Part shown: one piece after another, positions 33,432 through 41,421 of the stretch
Layout of the letters: the number at the start of each line of letters is the position of its first letter
Numbering within the stretch: position 1 is the first letter of the stretch
Origin: Pelagibius sp050330205
GTDB lineage: Bacteria > Pseudomonadota > Alphaproteobacteria > Kiloniellales > Kiloniellaceae
Length of the DNA stretch: 64,000 bases
NCBI GenBank assembly: GCA_050330205.1
Contig: JBHJOA010000024.1
Coordinates: 1-64,000, forward strand
Reading direction: 5' to 3'
Translations under genes and position numbers: made by a program
Notes under the pieces: model-generated
The model's database searches: none
Seen by the model: only the letters and a program-made list of their open reading frames with translations
Told to the model about the DNA's origin: nothing

Positions 33432-34379
33432 ATGATCGCGGCCTCCATGCCCGATTCGCCGCATTTGCAGGGCGCCAGGCGGCGTCTCCTCGTGATCCAT
33501 AATCCGACGGCCGGCGGCAACCGCCGCCGTCGCTTCGAGGCCGTGCTGGCGAACCTCGCCGGTCTCGGCTGCCAGATCGATCTGCAGGCGACCACCGGCC
33601 CGGGCGATGCCGAGGGCATCGCGCGCGCGGCCGATACCGCCGCCTACGACCTTGTGGTTGCCGCCGGCGGCGACGGCACCATCAACGAGGTGATCAACGG
33701 TCTGGTCGGCGGTCCCGCGACGGCGACGGCGCGCCTGCCGTTGGCGGTGCTGCCCTTGGGCACCGCCAACGTACTGGCGAATGAGCTTGGGCTCGGCCTG
33801 GTGCCGGCGCAGATCGCCCGAACCATCGAACGCGGCACGGTGCAACTGGTCTCCCTCGGCCGTGTCAGCACGGGGCAGGGCGACAGTCGGTTGTTCTCGC
33901 TGATGGCGGGTGCCGGTTTCGATGCCCGCGTGGTGGCGGGGATCGCGCCGCCCGTGAAGCGCCTCATCGGCAAGGGCGCCTACGTGTTGGAGGGATTCCG
34001 CCAGATGTGCCGCCGCCAGCCGCCGCCGCTCCATGTCACCGTCGACGGCAGGCTCTACGAGGCGGCCTCCGTGGTGGTCAGCAATGCCCGCTACTACGGC
34101 GGGCGTTATCTGCTGGCGCCGGAGGCGCGGCTGGCGGAGCCGCTGCTGCACGTCTGCCTCTTCCGTGACGGCGGCGCCTTTCACATCCTGCGCTACGCCA
34201 TCGCCTTGCAGGTTGGCCGGCTGCAGCGGGAACGTGGCTTCATGATCGTTACCGGGCGCGACATCCGCATCGAGGGCGATCCCGGTGCGCCGCTGCAGGC
34301 CGACGGCGATATCGTCGCCCGGCTGCCGGTCGGCATAGACCTGCTGCCGCAGGCTCTCGGCATGGTGACGGCCGACTGA
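33432..34379 (+). CDS. Diacylglycerol/lipid kinase family protein
   Basis: 315 residues from ATG 33432 with GAAGG upstream. IHNPTAGGNRRRRF and the nucleotide motif AAGGDGTINEVINGL mark the DAGK catalytic domain, with PLAVLPLGTANVLANELGL following. The C-terminal beta domain carries GRDIRIEGDPGAPLQADGD, as in YegS/DgkB-type enzymes that phosphorylate diacylglycerol or related lipids. It is divergent from msbA with 101 bases between. Confidence 0.9.
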   Translation: MIAASMPDSPHLQGARRRLLVIHNPTAGGNRRRRFEAVLANLAGLGCQIDLQATTGPGDAEGIARAADTAAYDLVVAAGGDGTINEVINGLVGGPATATARLPLAVLPLGTANVLANELGLGLVPAQIARTIERGTVQLVSLGRVSTGQGDSRLFSLMAGAGFDARVVAGIAPPVKRLIGKGAYVLEGFRQMCRRQPPPLHVTVDGRLYEAASVVVSNARYYGGRYLLAPEARLAEPLLHVCLFRDGGAFHILRYAIALQVGRLQRERGFMIVTGRDIRIEGDPGAPLQADGDIVARLPVGIDLLPQALGMVTAD

Positions 34380-34386
34380 GTCACGC

Positions 34387-35622
34387 TCAGGCCAGCAGCG
34401 CGTCCTCGAAAGGAAAGCGCGACAGCAGTTCGATGCCGTGCTCGGCGATCAACACCTGCTGTTCCAGCTTCACGCCTTCGTTTCCGCCTTCGGCGCCGAT
34501 GTAGGATTCGACGCAGAGCGTCATGCCGGCCTCGATGACGCCGTCGTAGCCGGCCTCGCCGTAGTCGGCGCGGTGGTAGAGGTAGGGATACTCGCCGGTC
34601 ATGCCGACGCCGTGGGCCGAGAGATAGTAGCGGTTGGCGAGATAGCGCTCCGGAATGTTCCAGGCATGCTCGGCGTAGTCCCTGAAGGTGAGCCCCGGCT
34701 TCAGCAGAGCCATGTTGTGGTTTACCTGCTCGTGGGCGGTCTTGTAGAGGTCGCGCTGCGTGGCATCGGGCTTGCCGGGCCCGGCATGGAAGGTTCGCGA
34801 GAAGTCGGCGTAGTAGCCGAAGCGCCCGACCACGTCGGTGTCGAGGGCGACCAGTTCGTTCTCCTCGATGACGCGGGGGCTGCATTCCTGGAACCAGGGA
34901 TTGCTGCGCGGCCCGCTGCTCAGCAGCCGTGTTTCGATGTAGTCGCCGCCGGACGCGATGACGCCCTGATGCAACAGCGACCACAGCGCGTTCTCCGTCA
35001 GCCCGGGCCGGAGTTCGTCGCGCAGCCGCGCCACCGCGCGCTCGGTGGCGCGCAGCGAGGCGACCACGCATTTTACCTCCTCCGGCGACTTGATGGCGCG
35101 GGCCCGCTCGATCGGCGCCTGGGCGTCGGCCAGGACGAAGCCCTCGTCGGCCAGCGCCAGGGCGGCGCCGGCGTTCACGCGCTCCAGACCGATGCGGGCG
35201 CCGGGCCCGAGGGTTTCACGCAGCAGGGCGGCGGTCTCGCGGGCCCAGAGGCGCTCGCGCGCGGCGATGGCCTCGCCCGCGGCGACGTAGGAGGCGGTGA
35301 TCGCCGGGCGTACCTCGTCGATGGTCTCCAGGCCGGCGGCGAGATGCCGGCAGCCGGCGAACTCGAAGAGGATGACCGGACCTTCGACCGGCAGGAAGAG
35401 ATAGCGCGCCGGGTTGCGCTGGTGGAAGACCTGCATGTTGCGGGCGCCGGTGGCGTAGCGGATGTTCACCGGATCGAACAGCAGGCAGGCGGCGAGATCG
35501 TGGCGCGCGATTTCCTGCCGGGCCCGCCCCAGGCGCCAGGCGCGCACCGCCGCCAGATCGATATCGGCGTCGTCGGGTTCCGCGTCGAACGCGCCGCTGC
35601 CGTCGTGCCAGTCGAGCCGCAT
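34387..35622 (-). CDS. M24-family protein closely resembling the DMSP lyase DddP
   Basis: 411 residues from ATG 35622; codons upstream in the same frame look non-coding. The creatinase/aminopeptidase fold keeps all six metal ligands: Asp261, Asp263, Asp273, His337, Glu372 and Glu387. Long blocks follow DddP as I recall it: LLFDPVNIRYATG, YIETRLLSSGPRSNPWFQEC, ALLKPGLTF, FPFEDALL. DddP cleaves dimethylsulfoniopropionate to DMS and acrylate. However, the Asp proposed as catalytic base six residues after the ligand His (HGVGLCDE) is Gly343 here (HGVGMTGE). The protein may act on another substrate or as a dipeptidase. Confidence 0.8.
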   Translation of the reverse strand: MRLDWHDGSGAFDAEPDDADIDLAAVRAWRLGRARQEIARHDLAACLLFDPVNIRYATGARNMQVFHQRNPARYLFLPVEGPVILFEFAGCRHLAAGLETIDEVRPAITASYVAAGEAIAARERLWARETAALLRETLGPGARIGLERVNAGAALALADEGFVLADAQAPIERARAIKSPEEVKCVVASLRATERAVARLRDELRPGLTENALWSLLHQGVIASGGDYIETRLLSSGPRSNPWFQECSPRVIEENELVALDTDVVGRFGYYADFSRTFHAGPGKPDATQRDLYKTAHEQVNHNMALLKPGLTFRDYAEHAWNIPERYLANRYYLSAHGVGMTGEYPYLYHRADYGEAGYDGVIEAGMTLCVESYIGAEGGNEGVKLEQQVLIAEHGIELLSRFPFEDALLA

Positions 35623-35750
35623 GGTTTCCCGCCCTTCCGTCTTTCCACCAGTCTGCCCGCGGCCCGGACGCAGCGACGTCCGCAGATGCGACGGATTAGG
35701 CGACAGAAGCGAAGCCGCTGCAAGACCGGCTCCCGCTTCCGCCAAGAGCG

Positions 35751-35774
35751 CGGTACAGGTATATGTAGATACCG
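35751..35774. promoter_or_regulatory. Inverted repeats upstream of the GST gene
   Basis: Two overlapping inverted repeats, CGGTA (35751-35755)/TACCG (35770-35774) and GGTAT (35758-35762)/ATACC (35769-35773), lie 35-58 bases before the GST start in an AT-rich patch. They are between divergent genes (DddP-like and GST) and could bind a regulator of either. No adjacent regulator gene is present. Confidence 0.35.
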
Positions 35775-35808
35775 ATTGCACAATCAAACCCGCCGCGAGA
35801 GAGACCCC

Positions 35809-36468
35809 ATGCCACCGGTGCTCTACGCCCATCCCTTCTCGTCCTATTGCCAAAAGGTGCTGATCGCGCTCTACGAGAACGCCACGCCCTTTACCTATCG
35901 CGTGCTGGGGCCGGACGATCCCGAAGCTCTGGAGGAATGGAGCCGGTTGTGGCCCATGAAGCGCTTTCCGATGCTGGTTGACGATGATCAGCCCGTCGTC
36001 GAGAGCAGCATCATCATCGAGTACATCGCGCTAAGATGGCCCGGCCCGCAGCGATTCCTGCCGGCCGACCCGCGGGCGGCATTGGAAGTGCGCAAGCTGG
36101 ACCGATTCTTCGACAACTACATCATGACGCCGATGCAGCGGATCGTAGCGGACTACCTGCGCCCGCCGGAAAGCCGCGATCCTTATGGTGTCGGGGAAGC
36201 CAAGGCGTTGCTCGACACCGCCTATCGCTGGCTCGACGGGGCCCTGGCGGAGCGGGACTGGGCCGCGGGCGACGACTTCAGCCTCGCGGACTGCGCCGCG
36301 GCACCTTCCTTATTCTATGCCGACTGGGTGCATCCCATCGGCGAAGACTTTGCGGCGGCGCGCGCCTATCGCCAGCGGTTGCTCGCGCGGCCGTCCTTCG
36401 CACGGGCGGTCGATGAGGCACGGCCCTATCGCCCGCTGTTTCCGCCGGGCGCTCCGGATCGCGACTGA
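35809..36468 (+). CDS. Glutathione S-transferase family protein
   Basis: 219 residues. The N-terminal thioredoxin-like domain begins VLYAHPFSSYCQKVLIAL, with a Ser-Ser-Tyr-Cys active-site loop, then KRFPMLVDDDQPVVESSIIIEYI (glutathione-binding cis-Pro and Glu-Ser). The alpha-helical C-terminal domain follows from about residue 90. It could conjugate or reduce electrophiles with glutathione; gshA at 49259 would supply the cofactor. It is divergent from the DddP-like gene. Confidence 0.88.
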   Translation: MPPVLYAHPFSSYCQKVLIALYENATPFTYRVLGPDDPEALEEWSRLWPMKRFPMLVDDDQPVVESSIIIEYIALRWPGPQRFLPADPRAALEVRKLDRFFDNYIMTPMQRIVADYLRPPESRDPYGVGEAKALLDTAYRWLDGALAERDWAAGDDFSLADCAAAPSLFYADWVHPIGEDFAAARAYRQRLLARPSFARAVDEARPYRPLFPPGAPDRD

Positions 36469-36482
36469 GCGGCGCGCCCGCG

Positions 36483-37826
36483 TCAGTTGCCGGCCAGGGT
36501 CATGCCGTCGATCCGCAAGGTGGGCGCATTGACGGCGTACTTGAATTCCAGGTCGTTGGCCGGCGTGAGGTTCAGGAACATCTGCTTCAGGTTGCCGGCC
36601 ACCGTCGCCTCGCTGATCGGATAGGTCAGCTCGCCCTTTTCGATGCGAAAGCCCGAGGCGCCGCGCGAATAGTCGCCGGTCACCCCGTTGATGCCCATGC
36701 CCATCATGCCGGTGACGTAGAAGCCCTCGTCGATCTCGGCGATCATCTCGGCGGGTGTCAGCTTGCCGGGCTCCATGTAGAGGTTGGAGGTGCTGGGCGA
36801 GGGCGGGCTGGAGGCGCCGCGCGCGGCGTGGCCGGTCGAGCGCATGCCGAGCTGGCGGGCCGAGCTCAGGTCGAGGATCCAGGTGGTCAGGCGCCCGGCC
36901 TCGACGACGTTCATGCGCTTGTTGGGCAGGCCTTCGCCGTCGAAGGGCTTCGAGGCCAGGCCATGCGGGCGGTGCGGGTCGTCGACGACGGTGATGCCCT
37001 CGGCAAAGATCTGGCCGTTCAGCTTGTCCTTCAGGAAGGAGGTGCCGCGGGCGATCGAGGGCCCGGAGATGGCACCGGCCAGGTGGCGCAGCAGGCTGTT
37101 GGAAACGCGCGGGTCGTAGACCACCGGCAGGCGCCTGGTGGGTGGCTTCCTGGAGCCGAGGCGCCGCACCGCGCGCTCGCCGGCGCGCCGCCCGACGGCG
37201 GCCGGGTCCTCGAGTTCGCCGCCGTAGACGGCGGAGGCGAACTCGTAGTCGCTTTCCATGCCGAGGCCCTCGCCGGCGATAACCGAGACGCCGACCGAGT
37301 GGCCGGAGCGCGCGTAGCCGCGGGCGAAGCCGTTGGAGGTGACCAGGGCGATCTCGATGCGGCTCCAGCTCGCCTCGGCGCCTTCGGAGTTGGTGACGCC
37401 CGCGATCGCGCGGGCGGCCTCCTCGCAGGCGCGGGCGCGCTCGATCAACACCTCCGGCGCCGGTTCCCCGGCATCGAGGATATCGAGCGCCGGCACCGAT
37501 TTCGCCAGCTCCTCCGCCGTCGCGAGGCCGCAGTAGGGGTCTTCCGGCACCACCCGGGCCATGGCCACGGCGCGCTCGACCAGCTCGTCCAGGCTGTCGG
37601 CGGCGGTGTCCGTGGACGACACGATGGCCTGGCGGCGGCCGATCATGACGCGCAGGCCGACGTCGTGGCTCTCCTCGCGTTCGAGGCGCTCGGGCGCTCC
37701 CAGTCGCTGGGCGTGGGACAGGCCGATGGAGCTGAAGTGCACGGCGTCGGCGGCTTCCGCGCCGGCCTTCTTGGCCTTGGCGACGAGGTCGCCGAGCAGG
37801 GAAAGCGGATCGTCCGTTGCGGTCAT
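36483..37826 (-). CDS. pmbA: PmbA/TldE subunit of the TldD-TldE metalloprotease
   Basis: 447 residues from ATG 37826; the longer frame adds promoter-like sequence. It keeps PmbA landmarks: GLSHAQRLG, ESHDVGLRVMIGRRQAIVSS, LPVVYDPRVSNSLLRHLAGAISG, TSFLKDKLNGQIFAEG and GVTGDYSRGASGF. It lacks the HExxxH zinc motif, as expected for this subunit, which caps the active TldD. TldD is encoded at 52944-54377. Together they degrade unfolded or modified peptides. Confidence 0.92.
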   Translation of the reverse strand: MTATDDPLSLLGDLVAKAKKAGAEAADAVHFSSIGLSHAQRLGAPERLEREESHDVGLRVMIGRRQAIVSSTDTAADSLDELVERAVAMARVVPEDPYCGLATAEELAKSVPALDILDAGEPAPEVLIERARACEEAARAIAGVTNSEGAEASWSRIEIALVTSNGFARGYARSGHSVGVSVIAGEGLGMESDYEFASAVYGGELEDPAAVGRRAGERAVRRLGSRKPPTRRLPVVYDPRVSNSLLRHLAGAISGPSIARGTSFLKDKLNGQIFAEGITVVDDPHRPHGLASKPFDGEGLPNKRMNVVEAGRLTTWILDLSSARQLGMRSTGHAARGASSPPSPSTSNLYMEPGKLTPAEMIAEIDEGFYVTGMMGMGINGVTGDYSRGASGFRIEKGELTYPISEATVAGNLKQMFLNLTPANDLEFKYAVNAPTLRIDGMTLAGN

Positions 37827-37915
37827 GACGCCTCTCTCGGGAAGGGAAACGGGAACTGCGTTGCTCTTGACCGGGAATATAGGTGCTGGCGGCCGCCCTT
37901 GCACCCGTGGAGGTG

Positions 37916-38395
37916 TCACAGTTCGTAGTGCAGCACCGGCAGGCAGCGCTCACCGCCGTCGGGCGCGCGCACCGGGGAGCGGATCTTGCCGGACAGCGTC
38001 GCCCCGACGGCACGGTAGAAGCCGAGCGCGAAGGGATCGCTCAGCACTTTCAGCCGCTTCAGGCCCTCGGCACGGGCTTTGGCCACGGCATGCTCCCACA
38101 GGGCCCGGCCGATGCCGTGGCCGATCACCGCCGGCTCGACGAAGAACAGGCTGATCTCCGCCTCGTCACGGCGCTCGCCGGGCGAGAGCGCATAGAATCC
38201 GAGGGGTGTGTCCTCTTCCTCCAGCACCACCACGCGTCCGGCGGCGACGTCCGCCGGCTCGACGGCGAGTTCGCTGCGGCAGGCCTGCAGGAAGATGGGA
38301 TCGTAGCCCCAATAGGCCTTGGACCGCAGGGCCAGTGCGGAGAGGGCGCCGCATTCCGCGGTTTTCGCCAGGCGCAGGGTACGGCCGGAAGTCAT
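37916..38395 (-). CDS. GNAT acetyltransferase
   Basis: 159 residues from ATG 38395 (MTSGRTLRLAKTAEC). The acetyl-CoA binding motif reads FFVEPAVIGHGIGRALWEHAV, followed by LKVLSDPFALGFYRAVGA at the C-terminal sheet. Substrate unknown. The gene lies 89 bases upstream of pmbA on the same strand and may be co-transcribed with it. Confidence 0.82.
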   Translation of the reverse strand: MTSGRTLRLAKTAECGALSALALRSKAYWGYDPIFLQACRSELAVEPADVAAGRVVVLEEEDTPLGFYALSPGERRDEAEISLFFVEPAVIGHGIGRALWEHAVAKARAEGLKRLKVLSDPFALGFYRAVGATLSGKIRSPVRAPDGGERCLPVLHYEL

Positions 38396-38513
38396 GCCGA
38401 CGATCTTCCACGCTGTTGCTCCACCGCCCGGGGAATGTTGTAGGCGAAGGAACAGCACATGCTAAGGCGAAAAATCGCCTGCCGATTGCAGCCGGGCCGT
38501 GAAGCCGGCGGCA

Positions 38514-38542
38514 GGGGCCGGGATCCCGAGGTTCCCGGCCCC
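38514..38542 (-). terminator. Strong hairpin downstream of leuA
   Basis: GGGGCCGGGA (38514-38523) and TCCCGGCCCC (38533-38542) form a perfect 10-base-pair stem with a 9-base loop, 25 bases past the leuA stop. There is no U-run directly after it on the minus strand, so it may protect the 3' end or terminate with Rho rather than alone. Confidence 0.5.
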
Positions 38543-38567
38543 GCTCGCTACGGCGGACAAAATGGGG

Positions 38568-40322
38568 TTAGGCGGCCTTGCCGGAGCTCTGCGGCTCCAC
38601 CGCCGCGGCCATCTGGTTGGCGGCGCTGACCACCGCCTCGAGGCAGGCGACCACGATGTTGGGATGCTGACCGACGCCCCAGTAGCTGCGGCCGTCGGCG
38701 GCCTCCGCCTCGACGTAGGCCACCGCCTTGGCGTCGGCACCGGCGCCCACGGCATGCTCATGGTAGTCGTGCACCTTGATCTCGACGCCGCAGTCCCTGC
38801 GCAGAGCGTCGACGAAGGCGGCGATGGGGCCGTTGCCGCTGCCCTGGATCTCCCGGCGCCCGCCGTTCTCCTCGATCAGCGCGGTCAGCTGGCGCAGCTC
38901 CGAGGCGTGGGTGTCGGGCACCGAGCGGTGCTCGACGAAGGCGTAGGGCAGCCGCGGCGCCAGGTAGGTTTCCTCGAAGAGGTCCCAGATCTGCTGGGCG
39001 GTGATCTCCTTGCCGGAGCTGTCGGCGCGCTCCTGCACCTTCTGGCTGAAGGCGATCTGCAGCTTGCGCGGCAGGTCGAGGCCGTACTCGCTGTGCAGCA
39101 GGTAGGCGACGCCGCCCTTGCCGGACTGGCTGTTGATACGCACCACGGCTTCGTAGGAGCGCCCGAGGTCCTGCGGGTCGATCGGCAGGTAGGGCACCTC
39201 CCAGAGGCCGGAGTTGCTCTGCTTCATCGCCGCCATGCCCTTCTTGATGGCGTCCTGGTGGGAACCGGAGAAGGCGGTGAAGACGAGATCGCCGGCATAG
39301 GGGTGGCGCTCGTGCACCGGCAGCTGGTTGCAGTATTCCGCGGTCTTGCGGATGCTGTCGATGTCGGAGAAGTCGACGCCCGGATCGATGCCCTGGGTGA
39401 AGAGGTTCAGGCCCAGGGTCACCAGGTCGACATTGCCGGTGCGCTCGCCGTTGCCGAACAGCGTGCCCTCGATGCGGTCGGCGCCGGCCATGACGCCCAG
39501 CTCGGCCGCCGCGACGCCGGTGCCGCGGTCGTTATGCGGATGCAGCGACAGCACCATGGCATCGCGCCGGGCGACGTTGCGGTGGAACCACTCGATCTGG
39601 TCGGCGTAGACGTTCGGCGTCGACATCTCCACCGTGGCCGGCAGGTTGATGATCGTCTTGCGCTCGGGCGTCGGCTGCCAGACGTCCATCACCGCCTCGC
39701 AGATCTCCTTGGCGAAGTCCAGCTCGGTGCCGGTGAAGCTTTCGGGCGAGTACTGGTACACGATCTCGGTGCCCTCGATCTCCGCTGCCAGGTCGCGGAT
39801 GCGCTCGGCGCCCTTCACGGCGATGTCGACGATGCCGGCCCGGTCGAGGCCGAAGACGACGCGGCGCTGCAGGGTGGAGGTCGAGTTGTAGAGATGGACG
39901 ATGGCCCGGCGGGCGCCCCGGATCGCCTCGAAGGTGCGGTCGATCAGGTGGTCGCGCGACTGGGTCAGCACCTGGATGGTGACGTCCTCGGGAACCAGGT
40001 CCTCCTCGATCAGCTGGCGCACGAAGTCGAAGTCGGTCTGCGAGGCGGCGGGGAAGCCGACCTCGATTTCCTTGAAGCCCATCTCCACCAGCAGCTTGAA
40101 CATGCGCCGCTTGCGGGTGCCGTCCATCGGCTCGATCAGGGCCTGATTGCCGTCGCGCAGGTCGACCGAACACCAGATCGGCGGCGCGGCGATGACCCGG
40201 CTCGGCCACTGGCGGTCGGGCAGGTCGACGGGTCGGAAGGCGGTGTACTTCTCGGCCGGATTGACCTGCGGTCTGGCCGTTCGGGGACCTGTGGAGCGGG
40301 AATTCGTAGATCGGGGACTCAT
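38568..40322 (-). CDS. leuA: 2-isopropylmalate synthase
   Basis: 584 residues, the long LeuA form. The catalytic DRE-TIM barrel shows WCSVDLRDGNQAL, FPAASQTDFDFVRQL, LHPHNDRGTG (metal His pair) and GTLFGNGERTGNVDL. A C-terminal LeuA dimer domain, the site of leucine feedback, covers about 435-560. It condenses 2-oxoisovalerate with acetyl-CoA, the first step of leucine synthesis. The leader carries a leucine-rich peptide and competing RNA stems, so attenuation is likely. Confidence 0.95.
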   Translation of the reverse strand: MSPRSTNSRSTGPRTARPQVNPAEKYTAFRPVDLPDRQWPSRVIAAPPIWCSVDLRDGNQALIEPMDGTRKRRMFKLLVEMGFKEIEVGFPAASQTDFDFVRQLIEEDLVPEDVTIQVLTQSRDHLIDRTFEAIRGARRAIVHLYNSTSTLQRRVVFGLDRAGIVDIAVKGAERIRDLAAEIEGTEIVYQYSPESFTGTELDFAKEICEAVMDVWQPTPERKTIINLPATVEMSTPNVYADQIEWFHRNVARRDAMVLSLHPHNDRGTGVAAAELGVMAGADRIEGTLFGNGERTGNVDLVTLGLNLFTQGIDPGVDFSDIDSIRKTAEYCNQLPVHERHPYAGDLVFTAFSGSHQDAIKKGMAAMKQSNSGLWEVPYLPIDPQDLGRSYEAVVRINSQSGKGGVAYLLHSEYGLDLPRKLQIAFSQKVQERADSSGKEITAQQIWDLFEETYLAPRLPYAFVEHRSVPDTHASELRQLTALIEENGGRREIQGSGNGPIAAFVDALRRDCGVEIKVHDYHEHAVGAGADAKAVAYVEAEAADGRSYWGVGQHPNIVVACLEAVVSAANQMAAAVEPQSSGKAA

Positions 40323-40418
40323 GGCTCTGGTTCCTTTTTCGCCGGGCGGGGCGGCACCTGTTTCAGGGCTCTGCCGGCCGCCGGGCCTGATGTTCCGGGG
40401 GCTGTCTGGCCGCGACTA

Positions 40419-40452
40419 CGGCCGCTGCGGTGCCAGCGGGGCGCAGCGGCCG
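40419..40452 (-). promoter_or_regulatory. 11-base-pair hairpin in the leuA leader
   Basis: CGGCCGCTGCG (40419-40429) pairs perfectly with CGCAGCGGCCG (40442-40452) around a 12-base loop. It lies between the leader peptide and leuA. It is the most stable structure in the leader and could be the attenuator's terminator or pausing stem, though only TAGTC follows on the minus strand, not a U-run. Confidence 0.5.
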
Positions 40453-40515
40453 CAGCTAAGTCGCAGGCCGGCGCGGAACGGCGCGGAAGGCGGAAAAGCT
40501 GGGGTTTTTCGCGGA

Positions 40516-40640
40516 CTGTCGCTCATCGGAGCGAACCTCAATCAGGGACTGCGGGTGTCGGACGACGGCTTTACCCGGCGCGCTGTTCAGGCGGCCGGGG
40601 CGATAAGTCGAAGCGACAGCAGTCCATGAGAGGTGGTCAT
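40516..40640 (-). promoter_or_regulatory. Attenuator-like competing stems overlapping the leucine leader
   Basis: The Leu-codon stretch of the leader, CTGTCGCT (40619-40612), pairs perfectly with AGCGACAG (40523-40516). The same downstream segment takes part in a competing hairpin, TCGCTC-loop-GAGCGA (40534-40519). A ribosome stalled on Leu codons would block the first pairing and favour the second. That is the logic of transcription attenuation; which state exposes leuA cannot be decided by eye. Confidence 0.55.
40587..40640 (-). CDS. leuA leader peptide
   Basis: A 17-residue frame, MTTSHGLLSLRLIAPAA, lies upstream of leuA, with four Leu codons in six positions (GLLSLRL). The candidate promoter places the transcript start about 3 bases before its ATG, so the peptide would be translated from a nearly leaderless message, as known for the trp leader of Sinorhizobium. 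The Leu run coincides with one arm of the competing stems. Confidence 0.65.
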   Translation of the reverse strand: MTTSHGLLSLRLIAPAA

Positions 40641-40649
40641 AGCGGTTCA

Positions 40650-40678
40650 AAGGTAAGCGCCAAACCCTTGGCGGTCAA
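40650..40678 (-). promoter_or_regulatory. Promoter of the leuA leader
   Basis: On the minus strand, TTGACC (40678-40673) and TACCTT (40655-40650) are spaced by exactly 17 bases. The expected start is near 40643, just ahead of the leader ATG at 40640. Confidence 0.6.
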
Positions 40679-40709
40679 GGGTTCTGGGGAAGGCCTGTCC
40701 GGCCGGCGG

Positions 40710-41201
40710 TCAGACGAAGCCGACGGTCACGAAGAGCATCTGCACCCGCCGGCCGTCGTCGGAGAGCGGCATGATGAGGTCCTCGGTGGTGAGGAACTCC
40801 TTGCCCTTGCCGACGTAGGGGGTGTCGCCGGCCAGCGGCCGGCCCTGCAGCGCCACCTGGCGGCAGTTGGCCCAGATGCGGCTCGGCGCCTTCTGGTGCG
40901 GGATCTGGCTCATCCACAGGCCGGTGTAGCGGCCCAGCATGTACTCGTCCATCTTGGTGCCGATCAGGCGGTAGCGGAAGTCGAGCGGATCTTCCCGCAC
41001 ATCGAGCAGGAAGACGTGCGGCAGGATCCTGGCGATCTCCGCCGGATCGATGTCGCGCCGCGCCGGCATCGCGCGGCCGCCGCGCTTCGTCGCCCAGTAG
41101 TCGTAGGCGAAGCGGTTCACCGGCGACTTCAGCGCCGGCTTGATCTCGCCCTGGGGCAGGGGGGCGCCGGCGGCCGGAGTTTCGGGCAGGCAGGTGGTCA
41201 T
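40710..41201 (-). CDS. PAS domain protein (PAS_5 type)
   Basis: 163 residues from ATG 41201 with GAAGG just upstream. The conserved core runs from about residue 35: ARRDIDPAEIARILPHVFLLDV, then FRYRLIGTKMDEYMLGRYTG and the EFLTTEDLIMPLSDDG strand pair. Such stand-alone PAS_5 proteins are common in Rhodospirillales and have no known output; they may sense a small ligand. A second member is encoded at 50639-51184. A terminator for the upstream gene run lies just before it. Confidence 0.78.
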   Translation of the reverse strand: MTTCLPETPAAGAPLPQGEIKPALKSPVNRFAYDYWATKRGGRAMPARRDIDPAEIARILPHVFLLDVREDPLDFRYRLIGTKMDEYMLGRYTGLWMSQIPHQKAPSRIWANCRQVALQGRPLAGDTPYVGKGKEFLTTEDLIMPLSDDGRRVQMLFVTVGFV

Positions 41202-41230
41202 GGCCTTCACAGGCAGGGTTCCGCATCGCC

Positions 41231-41269
41231 AAAAAAACAACCCGCCCCCGCAGGGACCGCGGGCAGGCG
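41231..41269 (-). terminator. Rho-independent terminator after ubiD
   Basis: On the minus strand a GC stem (CCCGC-GGTCCCT-GCGGG, extendable past a bulge) is followed by GGCGGGTTG and a run of seven T (41237-41231). It should end the SPFH-nfeD-ubiD transcript before the PAS gene. Confidence 0.7.
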
Positions 41270-41421
41270 AGCGCGGCGACTGAGAGACCGTCTCTCAAGG
41301 CGGCACTGTAGCCGCCCGGGCGGATTATTCCAGGGGTCGAATTGTAAAGAAGTGTTTCAAAGCAATCGCAAAGGCCCGGGGAATGTTTCAGCGCGGCGGC
41401 GACACCGCCGCCGCCGGGCGA

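Noticed and set aside
35623..35853. Longer N-terminus for the DddP-like protein
   Set aside because: The extra 77 residues cross the divergent promoter region of the GST gene and show no family similarity.
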